Source: Nitrospinae bacterium RIFCSPLOWO2_12_FULL_45_22 (GTDB taxonomy: Bacteria; 2-12-FULL-45-22). Taken from it: a stretch of 13,028 nucleotides of DNA. The translations under genes were made by a program, and so were the position numbers. The stretch spans positions 1 through 13,028 of the forward strand of contig MHDQ01000285.1 of assembly GCA_001803565.1 (NCBI GenBank), read 5' to 3'. Of this stretch, positions 1-6,771 are shown piece after piece (position 1 is the first letter of the stretch; every line of letters begins with the position of its first letter). The notes beneath the pieces were generated by a model, which saw only the letters and a program-made list of their open reading frames with translations, did no database searches and was not told the origin of the DNA.

Positions 1-111
1 GACCTTTCTCCGTTGTGGGATAGCCAATTTTTCGGCAAAAAGGTCTAATACTTGTCGTACAAAACCCTTTCTGTCTTGGGTCTCCTGGACATAGATAGTA
101 GCTTTTCCCAT
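1..111 (-). CDS. Partial CDS, N-terminal 37 residues; possibly a DUF362 iron-sulfur protein
   Basis: Only the first 37 codons are inside the window; the gene runs off the left edge. The ATG (complement of 109-111) is preceded by a G-rich Shine-Dalgarno stretch about 8 bases upstream, so the start is well supported. The visible protein begins MGKATIYVQETQDRKGF and ends in a basic stretch (QRRKV). The pattern of a short beta strand, a DR turn, an amphipathic helix and then a basic run resembles the start of DUF362 proteins, which continue into a 'KPN' motif, but that motif would lie outside the window, so the family is a guess. It points the same way as fni and lies downstream of it, separated by a palindromic repeat, so it may be the distal gene of that operon. 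Confidence 0.5.
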   Translation of the reverse strand, partial: MGKATIYVQETQDRKGFVRQVLDLFAEKLAIPQRRKV

Positions 112-139
112 CTTATTTTCCCCCCAGGTTGAAGTTGTT

Positions 140-306
140 ACCACAAAGACACAAAGGACACCAAGCATTTAATATTGGTTATTAAGTTATTGCGTCATTA
201 GGTCATTGGGTTATTGCCTTAAGGTTGCTGAATGCCCTAATTGCCTAATGACCCAATTACCCAATGCCCTAATCACTCTTCTTTTTGTGCTTTGTGGCTT
301 TGTGGT
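140..306. repeat. Long imperfect palindrome (MITE-like / intergenic repeat)
   Basis: The ends are inverted copies: ACCACAAAG at 140-148 pairs with CTTTGTGGT at 298-306, and the following CACAAAG pairs again with CTTTGTG at 290-296. An inner pair continues the symmetry: CATTAGGTCATTGGGTTATTG (near 196-215) against CTAATGACCCAATTACCCAATG (245-266), with mismatches. The whole 167 bases therefore fold toward a centre near 220. It fills the gap between fni and the next minus-strand gene and holds no convincing gene. No target duplication or transposase is visible. Confidence 0.7.
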
Positions 307-317
307 TTATCTTACAC

Positions 318-1373
318 TCAGGGCAAGGGTAGATGGCGTGAAATGAGCCAGTCCTTCAATTTGCCGGTAATAACCAGTTTTTGCTGCTGGAGTTCGGTCA
401 GATTGCGGCATCCGGTTAAGAGCATAGCCATACGTAATCCCTTAACTAGATAATCAATATAGGCCTCTACCGCCGACATCCCTCCGCTAGCGTATTCTTT
501 CAGGAAAGGCAAGGCTATACCTGTTACTGTAGCCCCTAGAGCAATGGCTTTAGCTATGTCTAACCCGTTCCTTATACCACCCGAGGCAATAGTAGTAAAG
601 CCAAGGTTTTTCAGCTCACATAAACTAGCTGCGGTAGGGATACCCCAGTCCCAAAATAGCTCCCCTAGTTGTTTCGCTACCCCCTGGCTACGCAAAGATT
701 CTATCCCTACCCAGGATGTCCCCCCAGCCCCACCTATATCTACTAAGTCTATCCCGATGGCTTTGAGCTTTAACCCTACCTCGCGAGATAAGCCTCCCCC
801 GGTCTCTTTAACAATTAAGGGGCATTTAAGGCTTTGGTTCAATCTCTCTAGTGTTTCATAACTTTTACTAAAATCTGTATCACCTTCTGGCTGGATCAAT
901 TCCATAGCGGTATTGAGATGGATAGATATGGCATCAGCCTCGATACTATCTACCAGGGCCTGTATTTCTTCTGAGGATATATTCCGGGCCTGTTGGATAC
1001 CAAGATTAGCCAGAAATAGGATGTCAGGAGCTACATCCCTGATCTGGTAAGTAAGGGCTAAAGAGGGCAGCTCATGCATGGCCCGCTGACTACCTACACC
1101 GAAACCCAAACCATACTTGGCGGCGGCTGAGGCTAAAGCCTTATTAATAGCCTGAGCCCTTTTGGTCCCTCCAACCATCGCCCCAATCAGGATAGGGGCT
1201 TTTAACCTTTTAGATAGAAAAAAAGTACCCGGGTCAACTTCATCCAGATTTACTTGAGGTATAGAATTAGGGATAAATTCTATATCTTCAAACAGGGTAG
1301 TCTTGTTGCGGGATTCTACCTGAGCCTGGAGACAAAGTTCTAGATGATCTTCTTTCCTCTTTTGTATGCCCAT
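318..1373 (-). CDS. fni: Type 2 isopentenyl-diphosphate delta-isomerase (FMN-dependent)
   Basis: Cytoplasmic flavoenzyme that interconverts isopentenyl and dimethylallyl diphosphate, the C5 units of all isoprenoids; the family needs reduced FMN, NAD(P)H and Mg. At 351 residues it has the usual length. Seen in order: RKxDHL-type start (RKEDHL, 6-11), MVGG at 66-69 where MTGG is more common, GSQR at 94-97, HLN...QPEGD at 152-165 (His, Asn, Gln and the metal-binding Glu), KETGGG at 189-194, the phosphate/FMN loop GGAGGTSW at 214-221, and a C-terminal ASGGIRNG FMN-phosphate motif. A modest AGGGA ribosome site lies upstream of the ATG. It follows the phosphorylase gene by 28 bases and is presumably cotranscribed. 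The T-to-V change in MVGG is the only oddity. Identification is firm. Confidence 0.95.
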   Translation of the reverse strand: MGIQKRKEDHLELCLQAQVESRNKTTLFEDIEFIPNSIPQVNLDEVDPGTFFLSKRLKAPILIGAMVGGTKRAQAINKALASAAAKYGLGFGVGSQRAMHELPSLALTYQIRDVAPDILFLANLGIQQARNISSEEIQALVDSIEADAISIHLNTAMELIQPEGDTDFSKSYETLERLNQSLKCPLIVKETGGGLSREVGLKLKAIGIDLVDIGGAGGTSWVGIESLRSQGVAKQLGELFWDWGIPTAASLCELKNLGFTTIASGGIRNGLDIAKAIALGATVTGIALPFLKEYASGGMSAVEAYIDYLVKGLRMAMLLTGCRNLTELQQQKLVITGKLKDWLISRHLPLP

Positions 1374-1401
1374 TGTTTACTATCCCTGCCAATGCATTAG
1401 G

Positions 1402-2145
1402 TCAAATCATAGGGAGGAGTTCCTGTACTAATAGGGTTAGCCGGGTGGTGGCTTTTCTAATATTCTTTTTCATCTTGCCCAGTTCCCATAAGGCCATGGG
1501 GTGCCTCAAGGTATATTTTATAAATTTGGCAGGATTGAGCTCACCATTATCTGTTATCTGATTGACCTCTACTTTAAAAGTGTAATCGGCAATGTCAGAG
1601 ATAGATCGCAGCGCAAGGAAAGGGCATCCTTTCTGGGCAGCTTCCAGGCCAATAAATGCCGTCTCCATCTCTACGGCCAAGGCCCTGGTATCGAGGAATA
1701 TTGCCTTTTTCTCCTCCGAGCTACCGATTACCCTGGATACCGTAATAAGATCTCCCAGGTAAGGGGTTAACTGGAGCCTGCGGCAAGCTACCGAGGCTAG
1801 CTCGACCAATCTATCCAACGATACTGCCGCTATTTGAGGAGAATTTTGCACCAATACCCTCCGACCAATCACCAGATCTCCTACCTTCAATCGGCTGTCC
1901 ACTGCCCCAGAAATACCAATAGAGATGAGAGATACCGGATTAAAGTGGTCTAATAGGACTTTGGTAGCCTCCCGGGCATTTTTTTCGCCCATGCCAGATA
2001 GAGCCAGTATGATCTCTCGGTCTTGATAGCGACCCTGGTAATATAAGAAAGAATTCAGGGTCATCTTGGCCTTAAGGTCTATCTCCCTCCTAATACCATC
2101 AATCTCATCCTTTAAGGCACCAATAATAGCTATACAATTTGTCAT
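1402..2145 (-). CDS. Nucleoside phosphorylase/nucleosidase family protein, HpnG-like
   Basis: Member of the purine nucleoside phosphorylase / MTA-SAH nucleosidase fold, which cleaves the glycosidic bond of purine nucleosides. I use the ATG at 2143-2145 because GAGGT sits 5 bases upstream; a TTG four codons earlier lacks this site. Of 247 residues: GALKDE at 9-14 with Glu14 at the catalytic glutamate position of MTA/SAH nucleosidase, GISGAVD at 77-83, VEMET at 158-162 (ribose-binding), SDIAD at 183-187 with the catalytic Asp. The C-terminal extension (LRHP...L..LG followed by a basic helix, 213-247) resembles the hopanoid-associated HpnG group, which removes adenine from adenosylhopane. Neighbouring fni and the cyclase remnant agree with this, but MTA/SAH nucleosidase or futalosine hydrolase remain possible. 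Family is sure; substrate is inferred. Confidence 0.8.
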   Translation of the reverse strand: MTNCIAIIGALKDEIDGIRREIDLKAKMTLNSFLYYQGRYQDREIILALSGMGEKNAREATKVLLDHFNPVSLISIGISGAVDSRLKVGDLVIGRRVLVQNSPQIAAVSLDRLVELASVACRRLQLTPYLGDLITVSRVIGSSEEKKAIFLDTRALAVEMETAFIGLEAAQKGCPFLALRSISDIADYTFKVEVNQITDNGELNPAKFIKYTLRHPMALWELGKMKKNIRKATTRLTLLVQELLPMI

Positions 2146-2241
2146 AAGTGACCTCAAAAAGATAAGTATCCTTATGAAAATCTTCTTTAGCGAAGCTAGA
2201 AAAATCCTTATAATTTTTCGTGATAGGCAGGCTGGTTAATT

Positions 2242-2270
2242 ATTATCCCTCAAATATATGTTGACGTCAA
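2242..2270 (-). promoter_or_regulatory. Sigma-70-type promoter of the phosphorylase-fni operon
   Basis: On the minus strand TTGACG (complement of 2265-2270), a 17-base spacer and GATAAT (complement of 2242-2247) form a near-consensus promoter. The predicted transcript has a leader of about 90 bases before the ATG at 2145. The leader contains small hairpins (TAGC-GAA-GCTA; GAAAAAT...ATTTTTC) with no run of U, so there is no clear attenuator. Confidence 0.65.
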
Positions 2271-2271
2271 C
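2260..2271. promoter_or_regulatory. 12-bp perfect palindrome GTTGACGTCAAC over the -35 box
   Basis: GTTGACGTCAAC reads the same on both strands and covers the whole -35 box of the minus-strand promoter. A palindrome there is well placed for a dimeric repressor or for chance symmetry of TTGACG. There is no matching -10 on the plus strand at the right distance, so it is not a symmetric divergent promoter. Confidence 0.4.
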
Positions 2272-2376
2272 TATAGGGTAGTAGAAATACGATGGAATAT
2301 TGAGCAAAATTACTTTGAGATTGATTCTTACCGGTTCTATTGCTAAGGCCATATATTTTATTGGTATACAATCTCT

Positions 2377-2404
2377 TTGACATAAATAAAAAGGGGAGTA
2401 TTAT
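2377..2404 (+). promoter_or_regulatory. Sigma-70-type promoter for the DUF116 operon
   Basis: Perfect TTGACA at 2377-2382, 16-base spacer, then TATTAT at 2399-2404. Transcription would start near 2411 and leave about 150 bases before the DUF116 ATG. It is arranged divergently from the phosphorylase promoter about 110 bases away. The rest of the 414-base gap (2146-2559) has no other gene I can support beyond the short ORF at 2498. Confidence 0.65.
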
Positions 2405-2497
2405 ATACTTATATTTTCCTCTACTCCTATAACGAGCTGCTGCCCGGTAGCGGAAAGGCTTCCTGATAGCATTGTAGAGATACTAAAGGATCACTAT

Positions 2498-2563
2498 ATG
2501 ACCCGAGAATATCTGCTCTATATTATAATGTATAAGAGAGATTGCTGGAAGGCTTTAGCATGA
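2498..2563 (+). CDS. Possible 21-residue ORF overlapping DUF116 by ATGA
   Basis: ATG at 2498 has AAGGA seven bases upstream and opens 21 codons ending in TGA at 2561-2563, which overlaps the DUF116 start as ATGA. The peptide is MTREYLLYIIMYKRDCWKAL plus Ala. That geometry is typical of translational coupling. The same frame is open back to 2390 with no usual start codon, so it could instead be the 3' tail of an older gene. No homolog is recognised; short ORFs with this layout arise by chance fairly often. Confidence 0.35.
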   Translation: MTREYLLYIIMYKRDCWKALA

Positions 2564-3381
2564 CTCGTACCAGACAAATATTCCGATTCACCCATGCAAG
2601 TTGGAGTAAAGAGAGGTTATTTTTTTCTCTCTTATTCCTCCTTCTCCTGGGTATCGCAGGAGCTACTTACGTACTATTCAAAATAGCTTCAGGATTGACT
2701 AAGCATTACAATCCGTATTTTGGCCTTTTAATAAAGGGGGGGGTGATAGGTTTTTTCCTAATAGTGGGTTCCAGTATTTTTTTGCTAGGAATAAATCTAT
2801 TCACGGGGATTGAATTACCTTTCAATGATAAGATAAAAAAAATAACTATCTCCTTTTTCTTTCCTCTTACTGTATCAGTGGGAAAAATCTTACGTATCTC
2901 GAAGGAACAAATCCAGGAATCCTTTCTTGAAGTAATTAATAAACTTATCCGGGCTAAGACATACCGCATCTATCCTCAAAAGATACTGCTCCTCCTGCCC
3001 CATTGTTTACAAAATTCCCGTTGCCCGATTAGGCTAACTCCACAGGGGAGTAATTGTCAGCGGTGTGGGGAGTGCGGGATTAAGGATTTATGCGAGATAG
3101 CAGATGGATATGGGGTGAAGCTGACTATTGTAGCTGGTGGGGAACTCGCCCGAACATTCATAAAAGATATTAAACCTGAGGCAGTGGTGGCTGTAGCCTG
3201 TACCAAGGAGATGATCTCCGGCATCCAAGATACTTATCCATTATTAGTCTTGAGTGTATTGAACCAACGGCCCAATGGTCCTTGTATTGATACCAGGGTA
3301 AATTTAGGAAGGGTGGAGGAGGCTATAAAATTCTTCCTGGGTGATAAAGGAGCCGGGCAGACTCATAGTGTGCTCTCATGA
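2560..3381 (+). CDS. DUF116 membrane protein with cysteine-rich cytoplasmic domain
   Basis: DUF116 family; function not established. I take the ATG at 2560 because GGAAGG lies seven bases upstream; a TTG at 2542 would add six residues. Of 273 residues, two membrane segments are clear (about 20-42 and 54-80), then a soluble domain. It carries the family hallmarks: LLLPHCLQ with Cys149, Cys155, a CxxCxxC cluster (Cys166, 169, 172) plus Cys178, VAGGELA at 191-197, VACTKEM with Cys214, and GPC at 240-242. The eight cysteines suggest metal or Fe-S binding, which is inference. It heads the plus-strand operon and ends in ATGA, overlapping the start of the cyclase remnant, so it was once translated together with that cyclase. 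Family assignment is confident, role unknown. Confidence 0.88.
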   Translation: MTRTRQIFRFTHASWSKERLFFSLLFLLLLGIAGATYVLFKIASGLTKHYNPYFGLLIKGGVIGFFLIVGSSIFLLGINLFTGIELPFNDKIKKITISFFFPLTVSVGKILRISKEQIQESFLEVINKLIRAKTYRIYPQKILLLLPHCLQNSRCPIRLTPQGSNCQRCGECGIKDLCEIADGYGVKLTIVAGGELARTFIKDIKPEAVVAVACTKEMISGIQDTYPLLVLSVLNQRPNGPCIDTRVNLGRVEEAIKFFLGDKGAGQTHSVLS

Positions 3382-3503
3382 TGCAATCTACCCCCTGAAT
3401 TGATAAAGGTCAAAATGATTATCAGTTAAATAGTGCTATTGCCCGGGCGCAAAAATTCCTTATGGAACTACAGGATAAACAGGATGGCTTTTGGGTAAGA
3501 TAA
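3378..3503 (+). pseudogene. Decayed N-terminal fragment of a probable squalene-hopene cyclase
   Basis: The ATG at 3378 overlaps the DUF116 stop (ATGA). The frame reads six codons (MMQSTP), meets TGA at 3396-3398, then continues for 34 sense codons to TAA at 3501-3503. The second part includes AIARAQKFLMELQDKQDGFW, which matches the N-terminal 'A..A..FLL.LQ..DGYW' pattern of squalene-hopene cyclases and related prenyl cyclases. Intact members are over 600 residues; here everything after about residue 40 is missing. No other typical start codon precedes the conserved part except the internal ATG at 3462. The dehydratase gene starts 4 bases later. The match is from memory of the family pattern and is short, so it could be another member of the prenyltransferase/terpene cyclase repeat superfamily. 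Confidence 0.55.
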
Positions 3504-3507
3504 AAAA

Positions 3508-4602
3508 ATGGGACAATTTAGCTTTGATAACCGCTACTGTAATCCGGATAAAGAAAAGCCCCAGATAGGCTATCTCTGTTCCTATACACCAATAGAAATT
3601 ATTGTAGCAGCCGGTCTCCAACCCATAAAACTGAATACCCGGGATGAGGCGATAAAGCAAGCCGATGGTTATACGCACAATACCATGTGTGCATATGTGA
3701 GGCAGATACTGGATATAGCCCTGGAGGGTAGTTATGACCAGTTGGCCGGGGTGATATTCGTCAACTCTTGTGATGCCATGAGGCGATTACATGATCTCTG
3801 GCGCTATTATATAAAGACTGGCTTTACCCATATTATAGAATTGCCCAGAGATGATACGGTATCGAAGAGGGCCTTTTACATTAAGGAATTAAATACATTT
3901 GCGCAGAAATTGGAGGAGCGTTTCTCATTAAAGATAACAGACGATAACCTCTGGGGAGCTATCCGGCTAATCAACCAGACCCGACGACTATTGCTGGAAT
4001 TATCACGCCTCAGAGAGGGTAACCATTACTCTTTGAGGGCCAGCGAAATATTCCCTATTATGCTGGCCAGCACAAAGTCTGATCCAGCCAGGTTCAATGA
4101 GGAGTTGGAACGCTATCTGGAAGAGATAAGAAAAGATTTATCTATGCAGGATAAAACCAGGCAACCCAGGGTCTTAATAACTGGCAGTATTATAGACCGG
4201 GGGGATATCATTGAGTTAATGGAAGATTTTGGCCTCTCCATAGTAGCTGAAGACCTTTGTACCGGCCTGCGGGGCATAGGTCAGTTAGTAGCAGAAAGGG
4301 ATGATCCCTGGGAAGCCCTTGCGGAACGATATTTAGAAAGGGCCCCCTGTGCGCGGATGAAGGGGCTGGAGCAACGCCTAAAATTTATTTATCAACTAAT
4401 TGGTGATTACAGAGTAAATGGGGTAATTTCTTACTCCTTAAAATTCTGTGACCCAGAGTTGATGTTTTATCCTTTTTTGAAGGCAGATCTAGAAAATAAG
4501 GCCATCCCCCATTTGCATTTGGAAGGCGATGGTACTACCGCTAGCCTTGGTCAGTTGAAGACCAGGATCCAGGCCTTTATCGAGATGCTGACAAAAGGTT
4601 AA
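3508..4602 (+). CDS. 2-hydroxyacyl-CoA dehydratase family protein, beta-like subunit
   Basis: Member of the HgdB/FldC/HadC/BcrB-C family (2-hydroxyglutaryl-CoA dehydratase D-component). Such enzymes remove water from 2-hydroxyacyl-CoA by a ketyl radical, or reduce aromatic acyl-CoA, and need an ATP-driven activator. The 364 residues match the shorter subunit. Visible: IGYLCSYTPIE near the N-terminus (20-30), Cys61 in HNTMC, Cys88 in VNSCDAMRR, Cys314 in LKFCDPE (the three likely cluster ligands), RAPCAR at 279-283, and the C-terminal LEGDGTT...TRIQAF signature. The ribosome site is weak (GGGT about 11 bases upstream), odd for an operon gene and consistent with its promoter-proximal sequence having been rearranged. 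The partner subunit follows by 13 bases. Substrate cannot be deduced. Confidence 0.9.
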   Translation: MGQFSFDNRYCNPDKEKPQIGYLCSYTPIEIIVAAGLQPIKLNTRDEAIKQADGYTHNTMCAYVRQILDIALEGSYDQLAGVIFVNSCDAMRRLHDLWRYYIKTGFTHIIELPRDDTVSKRAFYIKELNTFAQKLEERFSLKITDDNLWGAIRLINQTRRLLLELSRLREGNHYSLRASEIFPIMLASTKSDPARFNEELERYLEEIRKDLSMQDKTRQPRVLITGSIIDRGDIIELMEDFGLSIVAEDLCTGLRGIGQLVAERDDPWEALAERYLERAPCARMKGLEQRLKFIYQLIGDYRVNGVISYSLKFCDPELMFYPFLKADLENKAIPHLHLEGDGTTASLGQLKTRIQAFIEMLTKG

Positions 4603-4615
4603 GGGAGGAGATAAG

Positions 4616-5815
4616 ATGGCTAGCTTAAGAGAGGTCTATCAGGAATTCTATCAAATCGCAGAAGCCAGGGCCCAGAGGAAACCTTTTGCTAGTAACCTGG
4701 CTTTATGGGAAATGGCTAAGAATTGCCAGCGCCAGTTGACAGGTAATGAGCCGTTGGTCTGGACCCGCTGTACCTTTCCTCAGGAGCTGATATGGTCTTT
4801 TGGTATCTTGCCTGTCTATGCAGAGATGGTAACTACAATAATCGGCCATGTGAAGAAATCCCCGGACTTCCTCATGGAGACCGAATCCGCCGGATTTAGT
4901 ACCGATAGTTGCACGGTGCAACGGACTAGCCTGGGCGGCATCCTATCGGATAGTTACTTGAAGCCGGTTTTATTGATCGGCTCTACAGATTTCTGTGAGG
5001 ATGGCATGCGCTTTTTTGAGCATGCCAGCCGCCATTACCAGACCGAGTATTTCCTTCTGGAAGTGCCGCCTATCTGCTCCCCGGAGTCTGTAGATTATGT
5101 AGAAGAACAGTTAAGGAGCATAATCGCTAAGCTTAGCCAGGCTACTGGGAAGCCCTTTGATCAAGAGAAATTAAAGGGGTTAATAAGGTGCAGTAATCAG
5201 ATCCGGGCTATCCAACTGAAGATCGAGGAATGGAAAAGGCAGGTCCCAGCCCCGATATATGGCCGCAGGGAAGATGACTTTTTTGGCCTGCTTAATATGG
5301 GTATCTGTGGTAAGGTAGCCGGGGAACTGGCCAGTAAGTATTATGAAGAGATAGTTGCTCGGGCCGCTCAAGGGCTCAGGGGCGCAGAAAAAATACGCCT
5401 CATGTGGCTCTACGCCCTACCACCGGTCCCTAAGGTCTTTGAATTTCTGGAGGAGCTGGGCGCCCATCTAGTAGCTACCGAACAGAACAGTATCCATTGG
5501 GACGAGATGTATGAGAATGAACCGGTGAGAGCCCTGGCTAAAAAGATCTGCCAGAGCCGGACCATTGGCCCGATAGAGAACCGGCTCCGGCATATCATTA
5601 GAATGGCAAAAGATTATCAGGTAGATGGAGCTGTCCATTTCTCCCATTTTAGCTGTGCTTATAGTGTTGGTGGTATAAGGATCATAAGGGACGAGTTGGC
5701 CAGGCAAGGCATTTCCTTCCTGAACCTGGATGGTGACTGTGCCGTAGCTCAGCATAATAATATAGACCAGATGAGGGAGACTTTAGAAAGCTTTGTGGAA
5801 AGGCTCACGCATTAG
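4616..5815 (+). CDS. 2-hydroxyacyl-CoA dehydratase family protein, alpha-like subunit
   Basis: Second member of the same family, 399 residues, the usual size of the longer subunit (FldB/HadB-like). A strong GGGAGGAG lies five bases before the ATG. Cluster ligands by pattern: Cys99 in STDSCTVQR, Cys127 in STDFCEDG, Cys347 in HFSCAYS; the C-terminal LDGDC...QMRETLESF signature is present. The N-terminal part WTRCTFPQEL...GILPVY corresponds to the family's 'CxYxPxEiixAaG' region. It probably forms the heterodimer with the upstream gene. No gene for the activator ATPase (HgdC/FldI/HadI or BcrA/D type) is in the window, so it must lie elsewhere or be shared. Benzoyl-CoA-reductase-like paralogs of unknown substrate are common in anaerobes, and this may be one. 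Confidence 0.9.
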   Translation: MASLREVYQEFYQIAEARAQRKPFASNLALWEMAKNCQRQLTGNEPLVWTRCTFPQELIWSFGILPVYAEMVTTIIGHVKKSPDFLMETESAGFSTDSCTVQRTSLGGILSDSYLKPVLLIGSTDFCEDGMRFFEHASRHYQTEYFLLEVPPICSPESVDYVEEQLRSIIAKLSQATGKPFDQEKLKGLIRCSNQIRAIQLKIEEWKRQVPAPIYGRREDDFFGLLNMGICGKVAGELASKYYEEIVARAAQGLRGAEKIRLMWLYALPPVPKVFEFLEELGAHLVATEQNSIHWDEMYENEPVRALAKKICQSRTIGPIENRLRHIIRMAKDYQVDGAVHFSHFSCAYSVGGIRIIRDELARQGISFLNLDGDCAVAQHNNIDQMRETLESFVERLTH

Positions 5816-6695
5816 TCTGAGAAAATCCATCTTCCTTACTCCCGTAATCATTACCTTCTCTATTTATTTGATCCTTTTCTTTACCACCAGGGCGGACCCC
5901 TGGGGATTAGAGACCCACAAGGTAGTTAATGATCTGGCCTGTGAGACGCTGCCTCCCTCACCCCTAAAGACTTTCTTCATTATCCATAAAGAATATATCT
6001 CTGAGCATGCGACGGACCCGGATATAGCCCTCAGAGAGCTTTATGGTGCCGAGGAAGGGGTAAAGCACTTTATCAACCTCGATGCTTATGGCCCATTCCC
6101 CTTTAAAGAGCTACCCAGAGATTATCAGCAGGCGGTTAAAAAGTTTGGCCGAAAAATGATCCAGCAGGAAGGCATCTTACCCTGGTGGATCATTTGGTCA
6201 CAACAAAGATTGCAACGGGCTATGGAACAAGGAGACTGGAAGGGAGTGCGGCAGAGAGCCAGTCATCTAGGACATTATGTAGCAGACCTATTTATGCCCC
6301 TCCATACTACTGCTAATTATGATGGTCAACTGACGGGCAATGATGGTATCCATAAACGGCTGGAAGATAGCCTGGTAGATGCCCGGATAGAACAGTACCG
6401 GGTAGAAATGAGGAAGCAGCTTAAAAAAACCTCTCCAGAAATGGTTAGGGTAGAGGATATTTTTGGTTATTCCTTAAAGGGTTGGTTAATAGTAGAAACC
6501 ATTTTAGAAAATGATCGTCAGGCTAACAAGGAGATATTAGGGTTTTTCAGTATTAAGGGGTTTTATTATCAACGGCTGGATAGAAGATTAAAACCTATCA
6601 TAATAAGGCAATTGGTGGAGGCCTGCCAGCTCTTAGGCAATATCTGGTATTCTAGCTGGCTCCAGGCCGGCAAACCTGCCCCCATTATTAAGTAA
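5793..6695 (+). CDS. Exported S1/P1 nuclease - phospholipase C type zinc hydrolase
   Basis: Secreted trinuclear-zinc hydrolase of the S1/P1 nuclease and bacterial phospholipase C superfamily. The N-terminus has basic residues (LRK), a hydrophobic segment (about 13-31) and a likely cleavage near TRA-D at 34-35. This places the zinc-binding Trp37 near the mature N-terminus, as in the family. Other ligands by spacing: His42, Asp77, His92, His161-x3-Asp165-x5-His171, His187-x3-Glu191. Glu at the last position follows phospholipase C rather than P1 nuclease (Asp). The start is uncertain: TTG at 5793 overlaps the dehydratase gene by 23 bases; a GGAAAGG at 5797-5803 lies seven bases before an in-frame ATT at 5811, an unusual start. 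Either start leaves the signal peptide. The overlap suggests cotranscription. Phosphodiester or phospholipid substrate is not decidable. Confidence 0.82.
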   Translation: MWKGSRISLRKSIFLTPVIITFSIYLILFFTTRADPWGLETHKVVNDLACETLPPSPLKTFFIIHKEYISEHATDPDIALRELYGAEEGVKHFINLDAYGPFPFKELPRDYQQAVKKFGRKMIQQEGILPWWIIWSQQRLQRAMEQGDWKGVRQRASHLGHYVADLFMPLHTTANYDGQLTGNDGIHKRLEDSLVDARIEQYRVEMRKQLKKTSPEMVRVEDIFGYSLKGWLIVETILENDRQANKEILGFFSIKGFYYQRLDRRLKPIIIRQLVEACQLLGNIWYSSWLQAGKPAPIIK

Positions 6696-6704
6696 GGAGT
6701 AAGG

Positions 6705-6740
6705 AGTGAGCCGTGAGTAGTTAACGACTGACGGCTCACT
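6705..6740. repeat. 36-base near-perfect palindrome between convergent genes
   Basis: AGTGAGCCGT (6705-6714) pairs with ACGGCTCACT (6731-6740), and the symmetry continues to a central GTTAAC (6720-6725) with two mismatched pairs. Weaker pairing extends outward (AGTAAG.. at 6691 with CTTACT near 6753). It lies between the stop of the zinc hydrolase and the end of groEL. A bidirectional transcription end is likely by position, but there is no T-run on either strand, so it is not a canonical intrinsic terminator; a dispersed repeat is equally plausible. Confidence 0.6.
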
Positions 6741-6771
6741 TCCTCACTGTTTACTTACTGACGGGCGGATT

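Noticed and set aside
2227-2340. Open frame of about 37 codons on the plus strand between the divergent promoters (contains YVDVNYRVVEIRW).
   Set aside because: No start codon with a ribosome site, no recognisable motif, and it overlaps the minus-strand promoter; length is expected by chance.
3396-3398. In-frame TGA as a recoded codon (Trp, Gly or selenocysteine) in the cyclase-like frame.
   Set aside because: TGA ends several intact genes here (DUF116, the GT9 gene, the phosphorylase), no recoding hairpin is evident, and the frame ends at TAA soon after.
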